Part shown: in pieces, positions 35,847 through 43,685 of the stretch
Layout: each line of letters starts with the position of its first letter
How positions within the stretch are numbered: the first letter of the stretch is position 1
Source of the DNA: CAVVYV01 sp963818205
GTDB lineage: Bacteria > Actinomycetota > Thermoleophilia > Solirubrobacterales > 70-9
Assembly (NCBI GenBank): GCA_963818205.1
Contig: CAWFRG010000009.1
Location: 407,990 to 471,989 of the forward strand
Direction: 5' to 3'
Length of the DNA: 64,000 bases
Program-made: the position numbers and the translations under genes
Notes under the pieces: generated by a model
Databases searched by the model: none
What the model was told of the DNA's origin: nothing
What the model saw: only the letters and a program-made list of their open reading frames with translations

Positions 35847-36434
35847 ATGAGGCTCCCCAACACCGCGCACACCTCCCGCCCCTGGCGAATCCACGAGCTC
35901 ACCCACGACTTCCGGCTCGAGGACGTGTGGGCGCTGCCGACGCCGGGCGGCCGCCCGGACGACTTCCCTCGGGTGGTGGAGGGGATCGCCTCGGGCGACC
36001 CGTCGCAAAGTCCCTCCCGCGCCGCCCGGACCCTCTGGGCGATCCGGTGGAAGGTCGGGGAGCTGCTCGGTTGGGACGGCCCGGACGCCGGTCTCGGCTC
36101 GAGGGTGCCGACGCTCCGCGACCGATTGCCGGCGGACCTGCGCGACGGCCCATCCGGCCCGGACTTCGACGCGCTCCCCTTCACCTCGCTCTACATGCTC
36201 GACGACGAGTGGGCCGCGGAGATCGCCAACCGGACCGTTCACGGGGTCATGCACATGGGCTGGGTCCCAGACGGGACCGGCAATTACCGCGGCCAGATGG
36301 CCGTCCTCGTGAAGCCAAACGGACTGTTCGGGACCGCCTACATGGCCGCGATCAAGCCGTTCCGCCACCTGATCGTGTACCCGCCGATCATGCGAGAGAT
36401 CGAGCGGGAGTGGCGGGCGCGCGCGGAGCGCTGA
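35847..36434 (+). CDS. DUF2867-like protein
   Basis: About 195 residues. GGAGG sits 8 nt before ATG 35847, which decides the start over ATG 35829 in the operator region. HTSRPWRIHELTHDFRLEDVWALPTPGG and later GVMHMGWVPDGTG, GQMAVLVKPNGLFGTAYMAAIKPFRHLIVYPP recall the DUF2867 / SRPBCC-like proteins found next to TetR regulators. Function unknown; TetR control suggests response to a small molecule. Confidence 0.7.
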   Translation: MRLPNTAHTSRPWRIHELTHDFRLEDVWALPTPGGRPDDFPRVVEGIASGDPSQSPSRAARTLWAIRWKVGELLGWDGPDAGLGSRVPTLRDRLPADLRDGPSGPDFDALPFTSLYMLDDEWAAEIANRTVHGVMHMGWVPDGTGNYRGQMAVLVKPNGLFGTAYMAAIKPFRHLIVYPPIMREIEREWRARAER

Positions 36435-36532
36435 CATCACGCTCTCACTAAGCGTTGAGGGGCCACCACTAGTGGCAGTTGCAGCCTAGCCCTTCGCGTC
36501 CGCGGGCACGGGGCGCTACCCTGCCCGATCGC

Positions 36533-36751
36533 ATGGCGAAGGAAGAGAAGATCGAGATGGAGGGCGAGATCACCGAGGCCCTCCCGAACACGATGTTCAG
36601 GGTGAAGCTCGACAACGACCACGAGGTCCTCGGCCATATCTCGGGCAAGATGCGGCGCCACTACATCCGGATCCTGCCCGGCGACCGGGTGAAGATCGAG
36701 CTCTCGCCCTACGACCTCGACCGCGGTCGGATCACCTACCGCTACAAGTAG
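36533..36751 (+). CDS. infA: Translation initiation factor IF-1
   Basis: 72 residues. MAKEEKIEMEGEITEALPNT, FRVKLDNDHEVLGHISGKMR, RRHYIRILPGDRVKIELSPYDLDRGRI, YRYK: the complete S1-fold IF-1. TACCCT at 36517-36522 gives a start ~3 nt before the ATG, so effectively leaderless. It stands alone here, not in the usual rpmJ/rpsM context. Confidence 0.96.
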   Translation: MAKEEKIEMEGEITEALPNTMFRVKLDNDHEVLGHISGKMRRHYIRILPGDRVKIELSPYDLDRGRITYRYK

Positions 36752-36801
36752 CGGGCTCAGGAGTACGATCCGTCCGCTCTATTCAGATCGAGCGACGGAG
36801 G

Positions 36802-37228
36802 ATGGCGATGAGGGGAACGAGGGGACGGAGAGTGCTAGTGCCACTGGCTGCGGCGGCGCTTTGCCTGGGGCTGTTCAGCGCCGAGGCGCTGGCCGGCAAG
36901 AAGAAGGCGACGACGGTCACCTTCTTCAGCGGCGCCCAGAAGGTGAACGGCGCCGGAAAGGTGACCGCGAAGGGGTCGCTCAGCACGGTCAGCGCCTGCA
37001 GGCCCGCCCGCGGCGTGAAGCTTCTCCTGACCGATGCAGGACGGCGTCGTGCAGGCGACGCTCGACGGCTCCACCACCGACGCGGACGGGAACTGGAAGC
37101 TCCAGGGGCAGCTGCCCAACACGGTGCCTTCGACTGCCCCGGTCTACGTGAAGGTGAAGGCCACCAAGCGATCGGTCGGCAAGTTCGTCTGCAAGGCAGG
37201 TTTCTCGCCTGTGATCCAGCTTCGCTGA
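36802..37228 (+). CDS. Small secreted beta-domain protein, one frameshift
   Basis: Signal peptide from ATG 36802 (RRVLVPLAAAALCLGLFSAE, cleaved near ALA). Mature part: KKKATTVTFFSGAQKVNGAG, ACRPARGVKLLLTD, then after an extra base near 37036 DGVVQATLDGSTTDADGNWK, PVYVKVKATKRSVGKFVCKAG. It resembles carboxypeptidase-regulatory-like beta domains. About 141 residues restored. Similar in plan to the broken gene at 32980. Confidence 0.65.
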
Positions 37229-37253
37229 TAGTCGTCCGCACCCAGCCGGCTGG

Positions 37254-38498
37254 CTAGAGATAGGAAGCGGCGGCGGCGGGGTCGGGTTCGGCGAGCTCTG
37301 CGATCAGGGTGGACCAGCCGAACTGCTCGGCGCCCAGGCCCTCGCCCGTGTAGGGCTCGTAGAACTCGCGGGACCCCTCCCGGACGTAGGCGGGGCAGAG
37401 CGCTTCGGCCATCCGCTCTGCCTCGGCCCGGTAGCCGAGCCGGAGCAGCCCGATCCAGAGCAGCCAGGCGGAGTTGATCCAGGTCGGCCCGCGCCAGTAA
37501 CGGCGGGTGAGCAGGGTCCGCCACCTTCGCGGCTCGAACGAGGGCTCGGCTGCCGAGACCGAAGGCGGCGACAGCGGCAGCCAGTAGCGCTTCGGGTCGA
37601 GCAGGTGCTCGCGGACCAAGCGGTGCCCGATCTCCTCCGGGAGGTCGGGGAGCGCAAGTGGCGCCAGCGACGCCCAGGTGGAGACGTTGACGAGCCAATC
37701 CGCGCCGGCGGGGATCAGGCGGCTGCGATCCCCGACCGGCTCGCCCCTGACCCGATCGAGGAAGAGCCCGCGCTCGGCGTCCCAGAGCCGCTCGACCAGC
37801 GCCGGGGTGATCGACGGCTGACCCAGCGCCAGCCGCGCCAGGCCCCAGAGGACGTTGGTGCAGACCTCGGAGAGCAGCGGACCCCCGGCGCCGAGCACCC
37901 GGCGCAGGTCCCAGCCGAGCTTCCGGTTGCGGCTGATCAGGAACGGGAAGAGCGCCCGGGCATGCGCCCGAAGGCCCCAGACCGGGTCGAACTTCGAGCA
38001 GGAGTCGAGCCCCGACTCGTCCGGCTGCACCAGCCAGAGCAGCCCGTCGCCGTCGAGGTCGCGGTTGGCCTCGAGCCAGCGGTGATGGGCGGCGATCCTC
38101 GGCTCGGCCGCCGGGTCGCCGACCGCGATCCGCCAGGCCCAGGCGAGCAGCGGGGGCTGGATCGTCGAGGTGCTCAGGGCCCGCTTCGAGGTGACGTTGT
38201 AGGTCCAGCGCCGCTGCCAGTCGACCGGGCGGTCCCAGAAGATCGTGTGGCCGATGAAGCCGTCATCCGAGCCGCCGGCGAGCAGGCTGCGGAGCTCGGA
38301 CTCGGCCCGCGCCCGGTCGAAGCGCCGCCAGACGATCGCGTGGAAGCACGAGTCCCAGTACCACTGCCAGGGGTAGTGCTTGGGGCTTGGGCGCGCGTAG
38401 GCGTACTGGACCCCGTCGCGCTCCCCCTCGATCCAGCTCTCGCGCAGGGTGCGCTCGGACAGGCCCAGCACCGCGGTCGTGACGGAATCGACGCTCAC
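37254..38498 (-). CDS. GH63-like glycoside hydrolase (mannosyl/glucosylglycerate hydrolase type)
   Basis: 414 residues from GTG 38498 (upstream in-frame codons to 38546 overlap a palindrome). The (alpha/alpha)6 barrel shows YPWQWYWDSCFHAIVWRRFD (catalytic Asp region), DESGLDSCSKFD (DESG-x-D motif of MGH/GGH enzymes), RRYWRGPTWINSAWLLWIG and REFYEPYTGEGLGAEQFGWS (Glu base). These are hallmarks of the mannosylglycerate/glucosylglycerate hydrolase branch, enzymes recycling the compatible solute. Assigned by motif only. Confidence 0.8.
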   Translation of the reverse strand: MSVDSVTTAVLGLSERTLRESWIEGERDGVQYAYARPSPKHYPWQWYWDSCFHAIVWRRFDRARAESELRSLLAGGSDDGFIGHTIFWDRPVDWQRRWTYNVTSKRALSTSTIQPPLLAWAWRIAVGDPAAEPRIAAHHRWLEANRDLDGDGLLWLVQPDESGLDSCSKFDPVWGLRAHARALFPFLISRNRKLGWDLRRVLGAGGPLLSEVCTNVLWGLARLALGQPSITPALVERLWDAERGLFLDRVRGEPVGDRSRLIPAGADWLVNVSTWASLAPLALPDLPEEIGHRLVREHLLDPKRYWLPLSPPSVSAAEPSFEPRRWRTLLTRRYWRGPTWINSAWLLWIGLLRLGYRAEAERMAEALCPAYVREGSREFYEPYTGEGLGAEQFGWSTLIAELAEPDPAAAASYL

Positions 38499-38527
38499 GC
38501 CTGGGGATCGGTCACGGCCACACCCTA

Positions 38528-38544
38528 GCCACCGGTCCGGTGGC
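38528..38544. promoter_or_regulatory. Palindrome, probable operator between divergent genes
   Basis: GCCACCGG-t-CCGGTGGC is a perfect 8+8 inverted repeat around one base, placed between the glycoside hydrolase (minus) and amidohydrolase (plus) starts and upstream of the latter's TAGACT box (38559-38564). No dedicated regulator gene is adjacent. Confidence 0.5.
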
Positions 38545-38570
38545 AATCGGACGGCAACTAGACTGGCGCT

Positions 38571-39731
38571 TTGGCCGGTTCAACCAACGAATCACTGCTG
38601 ATGGCCTGGCTCGAGCCTCTGCTCGCGGACCTGCCGGGTCTGTCCCTCTTCGACGCCCACACGCATATCGGGGCCAACGATCCCGATGGGGCCCGCCTGT
38701 CGGGAGAGCAGCTGCTCGCGATTCTCGCTCCGCTCGACGCCAAGGGAGTCGTTTTCCCCATGCACGAGCCGGATGGCTACCGGGAGGCGAATGACGTGGT
38801 CCTCTCCGAGGCGGCCGGCTCGGAGGGGCGGTTGATTCCGTTCTGCCGCCTGAATCCCAATGACGGTGCGGTTGCCGAGGCGTCGCGGTGTGTCGAGCTC
38901 GGCGCGCGCGGCATCAAGCTTCATCCTCGCTCCGACGACTTCGCCCTGGACGGTCCTCAATCGCGCGAGATCTTCGCCTTCGCCCAGGAGCACCAGCTTC
39001 CTGTGCTGATTCACGCCGGTCGTGGGATCCCGGCGCTGGGGCAGCACACGCTCGAGCTCTCCGAGGAGTTCCCGGCGGCGAAGATCATCCTCGCCCACGC
39101 CGCGGTCACCGATCTGAGCTGGATCTGGCGCCACCTCGGGGACCATCCGAACGTCTACATCGACACCTCCTGGTGGGTCCCGGGGGATCTGATGATCCTC
39201 TTCTCCAACGTCGCCCCCGGGCGCATCCTGTTCGCGAGCGACGTCCCCTACGGGGCGCCGGTGCTGAACGCGATACTCACGCTTCGCTGCGCGCTCCAGG
39301 CGGGACTCTCGGCTGAGCAGATCAGAGGCGTTTGTGGAACGCAGCTCGAGCGCCTGCTGGCCGGCGAGGAGCCACTCGACCTCGGCCCGGCTCCTGGAGC
39401 TCCCCAGATCGCGAGCGATCTGATCCTCGAGCGCGTCTACCTCTATCTCATGGTGTCGCTCGGGCGGTTGATCGTCGGGGCGCCCGCCGAGGACACGGTG
39501 GGGCTGGCGCGACTCGCCTGCCAGGTCGATGACGATGCGCCGCAGGCCTCGGCCTGCCGGACGATGGCCGCACTGATTGACCTGCAGGTGGAGGCATTCG
39601 CGGAGGTCAGCGCCGAGGAGCTGGTGACGCCGTCGACCCAGCGCCTGGCGCTGCTCGCGCCGCTGCTTCTCGCGGCAACGCTCGCCGCCACCCCGAGCGT
39701 GCCGGCGCCCGCGCAGCTCCTCGCCACCTAG
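38571..39731 (+). CDS. Amidohydrolase (amidohydro_2 / metal-dependent TIM barrel)
   Basis: 386 residues from TTG 38571, 6 nt after a TAGACT box (leaderless pattern). LSLFDAHTHIGANDPDG gives the HxH metal motif; GARGIKLHPRSDDF, LPVLIHAGRG, KIILAHAAVTDLSWIW and GRILFASDVPYGAP (Asp) complete a PF04909-like barrel. A helical C-terminal ~120-residue extension is unusual. Substrate unknown. Confidence 0.8.
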   Translation: MAGSTNESLLMAWLEPLLADLPGLSLFDAHTHIGANDPDGARLSGEQLLAILAPLDAKGVVFPMHEPDGYREANDVVLSEAAGSEGRLIPFCRLNPNDGAVAEASRCVELGARGIKLHPRSDDFALDGPQSREIFAFAQEHQLPVLIHAGRGIPALGQHTLELSEEFPAAKIILAHAAVTDLSWIWRHLGDHPNVYIDTSWWVPGDLMILFSNVAPGRILFASDVPYGAPVLNAILTLRCALQAGLSAEQIRGVCGTQLERLLAGEEPLDLGPAPGAPQIASDLILERVYLYLMVSLGRLIVGAPAEDTVGLARLACQVDDDAPQASACRTMAALIDLQVEAFAEVSAEELVTPSTQRLALLAPLLLAATLAATPSVPAPAQLLAT

Positions 39732-39771
39732 GCCGCGTCTGGCCGCTCCCGGCGGCGATTTCGCGACCTGT

Positions 39772-39792
39772 TATAGTGAACCAAATGGTTCA
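39772..39792 (+). promoter_or_regulatory. Extended -10 and operator overlapping the arsR start
   Basis: TGTTATAGT gives an extended -10 (TATAGT 39772-39777); the start site then falls at ATG 39785. TGAACC-aaat-GGTTCA (39777-39792) is an inverted repeat covering the start codon, a natural autorepression site. Confidence 0.6.
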
Positions 39793-40121
39793 GTATCCCC
39801 AAATCGACCGAACCTTCGCGGCACTCGCGGACCCGACCCGGAGGGGCGTCCTCGAGCGGCTCGGCCAAGGCAGCGCCACGATCACCGAGCTCGCGGAGCC
39901 GTTCGGCATCTCGCTGACCGGGATGAAGAAGCACGTCCGGTTGCTCGAGGACGCCGGGCTCGTCACCACCGTGAAGGTGGGGCGATCCCGGCTGTGCAGC
40001 CTCGGTCCGCGGCGGCTTGACGACGCCCGGGACTGGATCGAGGACCTACAGAGAGATGCTCGAAACTCGCCTCGATCGCTTCGGCGAGCTCCTCGAGCGC
40101 ACGAAAGGAGAGTCGCAATGA
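39785..40121 (+). CDS. ArsR family regulator, one frameshift
   Basis: About 111 residues. MVQYPQIDRTFAALADPTRR, GVLERLGQGSATITELAEPF, GISLTGMKKHVRLLEDAGLV, TTVKVGRSRLCSLGPRRLDD is a winged-helix ArsR protein of the type paired with AHSA1-domain proteins. An extra base near 40047 shifts the frame; restored, it ends YREMLETRLDRFGELLERTK-GESQ and its TGA overlaps the next ATG. No metal-binding Cys pair is seen. Confidence 0.85.
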
Positions 40122-40612
40122 GCGCAAACACCAAGGACAAGGCCGGTACCAGCACGATCACGACGCCGACCGATCGGGAGATCGTGATCGAGCGGGTCTT
40201 CGACGCCCCGCGCGATCGGGTCTACACAGCATTCACCGATCCGGAGCTGATCCCGCAGTGGTGGGGCCGCTACGAGGACACCACCACCGTGGACAAGATG
40301 GAGGTCGAGGGCGGCGGGGACTACCGGTTCATCACCGCCGATTCGAATGGCAACGAGCAGGCGTTCAGGGGCACGTTCCGCGAGGTGACCCCTCCCGAAC
40401 GGATCGTCCAGACGCAGGAGTGGGAGGGATTGCCGGGCCATGTCCTCGTCGAGACGATCGTCTTCGAGGACCTCGGCGAACGCACCAGGGTGACATCCAC
40501 ATCGCTCTTCCACACGACCGAGGAGCGCGACGGGATGCTCGAGTCCGGCATGGAAGAGGGCCTCAACGAGACATACGCGCGTCTCGACGAGCTGCTCGCG
40601 AAGAACGGCTAG
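40118..40612 (+). CDS. SRPBCC / AHSA1-domain protein
   Basis: 164 residues from ATG 40118 (GAAAGGAG upstream). REIVIERVFDAPRDRVYTAF, TDPELIPQWWG, GGDYRFI, FREVTPPERIVQTQEW and the C-terminal helix DGMLESGMEEGLNETYARLDEL match the Activator-of-Hsp90 homologue-like family. Ligand-binding fold of unknown substrate. Overlap (ATGA) with arsR marks a regulator-effector pair. Confidence 0.88.
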   Translation: MSANTKDKAGTSTITTPTDREIVIERVFDAPRDRVYTAFTDPELIPQWWGRYEDTTTVDKMEVEGGGDYRFITADSNGNEQAFRGTFREVTPPERIVQTQEWEGLPGHVLVETIVFEDLGERTRVTSTSLFHTTEERDGMLESGMEEGLNETYARLDELLAKNG

Positions 40613-40645
40613 GGCTGATCCGCCGTTTGTCGAGCTCGCGCCCCG

Positions 40646-41998
40646 CTACGCCACGGCGGCGGGGCGCAGCTCGACGAACTGGCGGTCGGTGGCTCGCTCC
40701 AGGGCCTCGGCCGCGTCGAGCAGGCGGGCGTCCGACCGCCAGGGGCCGAGCAACTGGAGGCCGACCGGCATCCCCTCGACCAGCCCCACCGGCACGCTGA
40801 TCGCCGGCACCCCGGTGAGGTTGGCGATCACGCCCTGGCGGGCGTTGCTGGCGTCGGCGCTGGTCGGTCCAGAGGGAAGCTCGACCCGCGGGTCGCTCAG
40901 AGGCGGGGCCGGCGCCGCGACCGTCGGCCAGGCGAGAACGTCGACGTGCTCGAAGAGATCGGCCAGCGCGCGTCGGGCCAGCGCCCGGACGACGAAGGCA
41001 CGGGCGGTGAGGGTGCCGGGGATCAGCGCCCGAAGCTTCAGCAGCCCCCGGTTGATCACGCTGAGTTCCGGGCTCAGCGAGTTGAGTGCCGGAGGGGTGA
41101 GCTTCGCCGCCTCCTCGGACTGGGCGATCAGCAACGCCGCGGGCAGGTAAAGGTCGAACTGGGGGAGCTCGACCTCGCTCACCCCGCTGCCCGTCTCCTC
41201 GCCGAGCGCGGTCAGAGCGGTCTCGCATGCCTCGGCGACCCCGGCCGCGCAGTCATCCCAGAGCGGGTCGCGGATGACGCCGATCCGCAGCGCCCCCGGC
41301 TCGCCGGCGGGCAGCTCCTCGCCGAAGAGGACAGAGTCGAGCAGCCGGCAGTCGGCGGCATCATGGGTGAGTGCTCCGGAGACGATCGTGTCGGTGACCT
41401 CGGCGAGGTGGTGGCCCGCCATCGCCGAGCGGCCGAAGGTCGGCTTCAGGCCGGTGAGCCCGCAGTAGGCGGCCGGGTAGCGGATCGAGCCGAGCCCGTC
41501 GGCGCCGACCGCCCCTGCGACCAGCCCGCCGGCGACCGCCGCGGCGGGGCCGCTGGAGGAGCCGCCGGGGCAGCGCTCGATATCCCAGGGATTGTGCGCC
41601 GCGCCGTAGACCGAGATCGCCCCGGTGCTCCCGGAGCCCAGCTCGTGCATATTTCCGACGCCGACGATCACCGCGCCCGCGTCCCGGAGCGCCCGATAGG
41701 GGGCCGACTCGCCCGGCTCCGGATTGGCGAGCAGGTCGGCGGCGCCGAAGCGCTGGGCGCGCCAGGGCAACGGCCACTCGTCCTTGATCACCACCGGCAC
41801 CCCCCGGAGCGGGCCTTCGGGCGCCTCGGCCAGCATCCGCCGCGACTCCTCCGGGAAGGTGGCGATCACCGCGTTCAGCTCGGGGTTGCGCTCCTCGATC
41901 CGCTCAAGGCATTCGTCCAGCAGTTCCGTGGGGTTGAGGTCGCCGGCCGCGATCGCCCGCGCCTGGTCGCCGAGGCCGAGGTCGAGGCCGTCGGTCAT
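40646..41998 (-). CDS. Amidase (amidase-signature family)
   Basis: 450 residues from ATG 41998. Catalytic triad: Lys in GVPVVIKDEWPL, cis-Ser in GSGSTGAISV, Ser nucleophile in CPGGSSSGPAAAVAGG. C-terminal LTGVPAISVPVGLVEGMPVG and GLQLLGPWRSDARLL are typical. The in-frame region up to 42259 is not coding in this frame because the small 41995-42195 gene occupies it. Substrate unknown. Confidence 0.92.
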   Translation of the reverse strand: MTDGLDLGLGDQARAIAAGDLNPTELLDECLERIEERNPELNAVIATFPEESRRMLAEAPEGPLRGVPVVIKDEWPLPWRAQRFGAADLLANPEPGESAPYRALRDAGAVIVGVGNMHELGSGSTGAISVYGAAHNPWDIERCPGGSSSGPAAAVAGGLVAGAVGADGLGSIRYPAAYCGLTGLKPTFGRSAMAGHHLAEVTDTIVSGALTHDAADCRLLDSVLFGEELPAGEPGALRIGVIRDPLWDDCAAGVAEACETALTALGEETGSGVSEVELPQFDLYLPAALLIAQSEEAAKLTPPALNSLSPELSVINRGLLKLRALIPGTLTARAFVVRALARRALADLFEHVDVLAWPTVAAPAPPLSDPRVELPSGPTSADASNARQGVIANLTGVPAISVPVGLVEGMPVGLQLLGPWRSDARLLDAAEALERATDRQFVELRPAAVA

Positions 41999-42195
41999 CG
42001 GGCGGGCGCCCGGCTGAGGTCGGGGGCGCGCTCGGGCTCGACCGCGCTCAGGTCGGCCTCGGCGAGGAGGTTCATGCCGGGCTCGTAGATCTCCCAGATA
42101 CCGGTGATCACCGCCCGCTCGACCTCGTCCGCCTCGATCCCGTAGATCTCGAACGCGGACTGCAGATAGGCCTGGTACTGGGAATCGGTGGTCAA
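41995..42195 (-). CDS. Small amidase-associated protein (AtzG-like role proposed)
   Basis: 66 residues, overlapping the amidase ATG by 4 bp. Helical, acidic: TDSQYQAYLQSAFEIYGIEA, VITGIWEIYEPGMNLLAEADL. I do not recognise the family; small GatC-like/AtzG-like partners encoded immediately upstream of amidases are known to stabilise the enzyme, and gene order here fits that model. Inference from position. Confidence 0.6.
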   Translation of the reverse strand: MTTDSQYQAYLQSAFEIYGIEADEVERAVITGIWEIYEPGMNLLAEADLSAVEPERAPDLSRAPAR

Positions 42196-42258
42196 GGCGG
42201 AGCAACTGTATTGGCAAACGCAAAGAATCCCGCAACCCTCCCCGAACGGAGGTGTTCA

Positions 42259-43017
42259 ATGGAGTTCATGGGCCCCGACGTCCACGCTCCCGCACGCCTC
42301 CGCAGGCTCGCCGCACTCGCCGCTCTCCTGGCGGTGGTCGGCCTCCTCGCTGCGATCGGCCCCGGCCGGGCGATCGGGGCGGCGAAGATCGCGGTCCTCG
42401 GGGCCGCCACCCCGGCCAATCCCTCCTGCCCCGAGTCGTGCCAGGCGGTGGGCAAGACGACCGGCTTCCAGACCGCGATCGGCGCCACCAAGAAACCCTT
42501 CGTCGTCCCCTACCCGGGCCGAGTGGTCGCCTGGTCGATCAAGCTCTCCGCCCCGCGACAGAACCAGATCGACTTCTTCAAGGACTTCTACGGCGGCGAG
42601 CCGCAGGCGCGGCTGGCCGTCCTGAAGCCGATCCAGAAGCAGATCAAGGCCGGCAAGCAGATCTACCGGCTGAAGTCGCAGTCGCCGCTCGAGCAGCTCG
42701 GCCCCTTCCTCGGCACCACCACCACCTTCACGCTGCAGGCACCGCTCAAGGTGAACGCCGGCCAGGTGCTCGGGCTCACAATCCCGACCTGGGCGCCCGC
42801 CTTCGCCGTCGGCCAGGCGAACAACACCGTCTGGCGGGCGAGCCGGAAGAGGACCAAGTGCGACAACGCCACCGACATCCAGGCCGGCACCCCCCAGGAG
42901 GCGGTCGGCCAGGACCGGATCTACGGTTGCCAGTACACGACCGCGCGTCTGCTCTATTCGGCGACCTTGGTCGGGGAGCCGGCGCCGGCTCCGACCCCGC
43001 CGAAGAAGAAGAAGTAG
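42259..43017 (+). CDS. Secreted protein of unknown function
   Basis: 252 residues from ATG 42259, with GGAGG 7 nt upstream. Signal peptide LRRLAALAALLAVVGLLAAI cleaved near AIGA. Mature chain contains a Cys pair (NPSCPESCQAVG), VPYPGRVVAWSIKLSAP, FLGTTTTFTLQAPLKVNAGQ, TVWRASRKRTKCDNATDIQ and a Lys tail PKKKK. Beta-rich, possibly a jelly-roll. Convergent with the next gene; GGCGCC-cggc-GGCGCC (43022-43037) lies in the gap. Confidence 0.7.
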   Translation: MEFMGPDVHAPARLRRLAALAALLAVVGLLAAIGPGRAIGAAKIAVLGAATPANPSCPESCQAVGKTTGFQTAIGATKKPFVVPYPGRVVAWSIKLSAPRQNQIDFFKDFYGGEPQARLAVLKPIQKQIKAGKQIYRLKSQSPLEQLGPFLGTTTTFTLQAPLKVNAGQVLGLTIPTWAPAFAVGQANNTVWRASRKRTKCDNATDIQAGTPQEAVGQDRIYGCQYTTARLLYSATLVGEPAPAPTPPKKKK

Positions 43018-43036
43018 TAGCGGCGCCCGGCGGCGC

Positions 43037-43366
43037 CTAGCCGCAGGCGCTCGGGTTCTGCTCGCACTGCTTCTCGAAGGCCTCCTGCGGGCTGCCGGGC
43101 GGCGGGGGGACGTCGTTGGCGGGGGTGTCCGGCTTCGCCGGGTCGTAGCTGGGGGTGCCACCGGTCTTCTCGGTCCCGGTCTTCGTGGTCGTGGTCGGCT
43201 CGGTGGTCGTGACCGGAGCGGTGCTCGTGGCGGGCGCCGTCGTGGTGGAAGCCGGAGCGGTCACCGACGGGGTCGTCTCCTCCTCGTCGTCGCCGCAGCC
43301 CGCCGCCCCCAAGACCAGAGCGGGGAGCAGCAGCGCGAGTGCGAGCCGTCGCCGGCCCGTGATCAC
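43037..43366 (-). CDS. Small Thr/Pro-rich lipoprotein
   Basis: 109 residues. Signal plus lipobox LVLGAAGCGDD (Cys ~24), then a low-complexity Thr/Ala/Pro spacer (TTTAPATSTAPVTTTEPTTT) and a C terminus with two Cys (KQCEQNPSACG). The Thr-rich part suits O-glycosylation or wall spanning. Function unknown. ATG overlaps the upstream gene stop. Confidence 0.7.
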   Translation of the reverse strand: MITGRRRLALALLLPALVLGAAGCGDDEEETTPSVTAPASTTTAPATSTAPVTTTEPTTTTKTGTEKTGGTPSYDPAKPDTPANDVPPPPGSPQEAFEKQCEQNPSACG

Positions 43367-43650
43367 GAGGATCCGTCGAGGGCCGGCTGGCGAAGGCCGC
43401 AGTAGGGGCAGTCGCTGACGTCGAGTCCGATCAGCTGATCGCAGCGGCGGCAGGCGCGAAGGTTCTCCGGGGTCCTGACCAGTGCCGAATCGGAGGGGGC
43501 GAGGGGGAGGGTGCGCGAGACGATCCTCATCTCCTCGCCGCTCTCCCTATCGACGTAGACCCCTTCACCCATGGCCGGGGCCAGTGCCTCCCGCCCCGAC
43601 GCCGGGGCCCGCAGGCGGTAGATCTGCTCCGGGTTCTGCATCGGCCGCAA
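43363..43650 (-). CDS. Small zinc-ribbon protein
   Basis: 95 residues (ATG 43641, MQNPEQIYRL, is the alternative start). RACRRCDQLIGLDVSDCPYCG carries two Cys-x2-Cys knuckles, a zinc ribbon. No DNA-binding or enzymatic domain is visible. Coupled by a 4-bp overlap to the lipoprotein gene. Confidence 0.65.
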   Translation of the reverse strand: MRPMQNPEQIYRLRAPASGREALAPAMGEGVYVDRESGEEMRIVSRTLPLAPSDSALVRTPENLRACRRCDQLIGLDVSDCPYCGLRQPALDGSS

Positions 43651-43685
43651 GATAACCGACGCGCACGCCGACTAGCGTTGCCCGC

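Noticed and set aside
39776..40612. ArsR-SRPBCC fusion protein
   Set aside because: The continuous frame results from one extra base near 40047; the true ArsR C terminus and an ATGA overlap with a separate SRPBCC gene are visible in the other frame.
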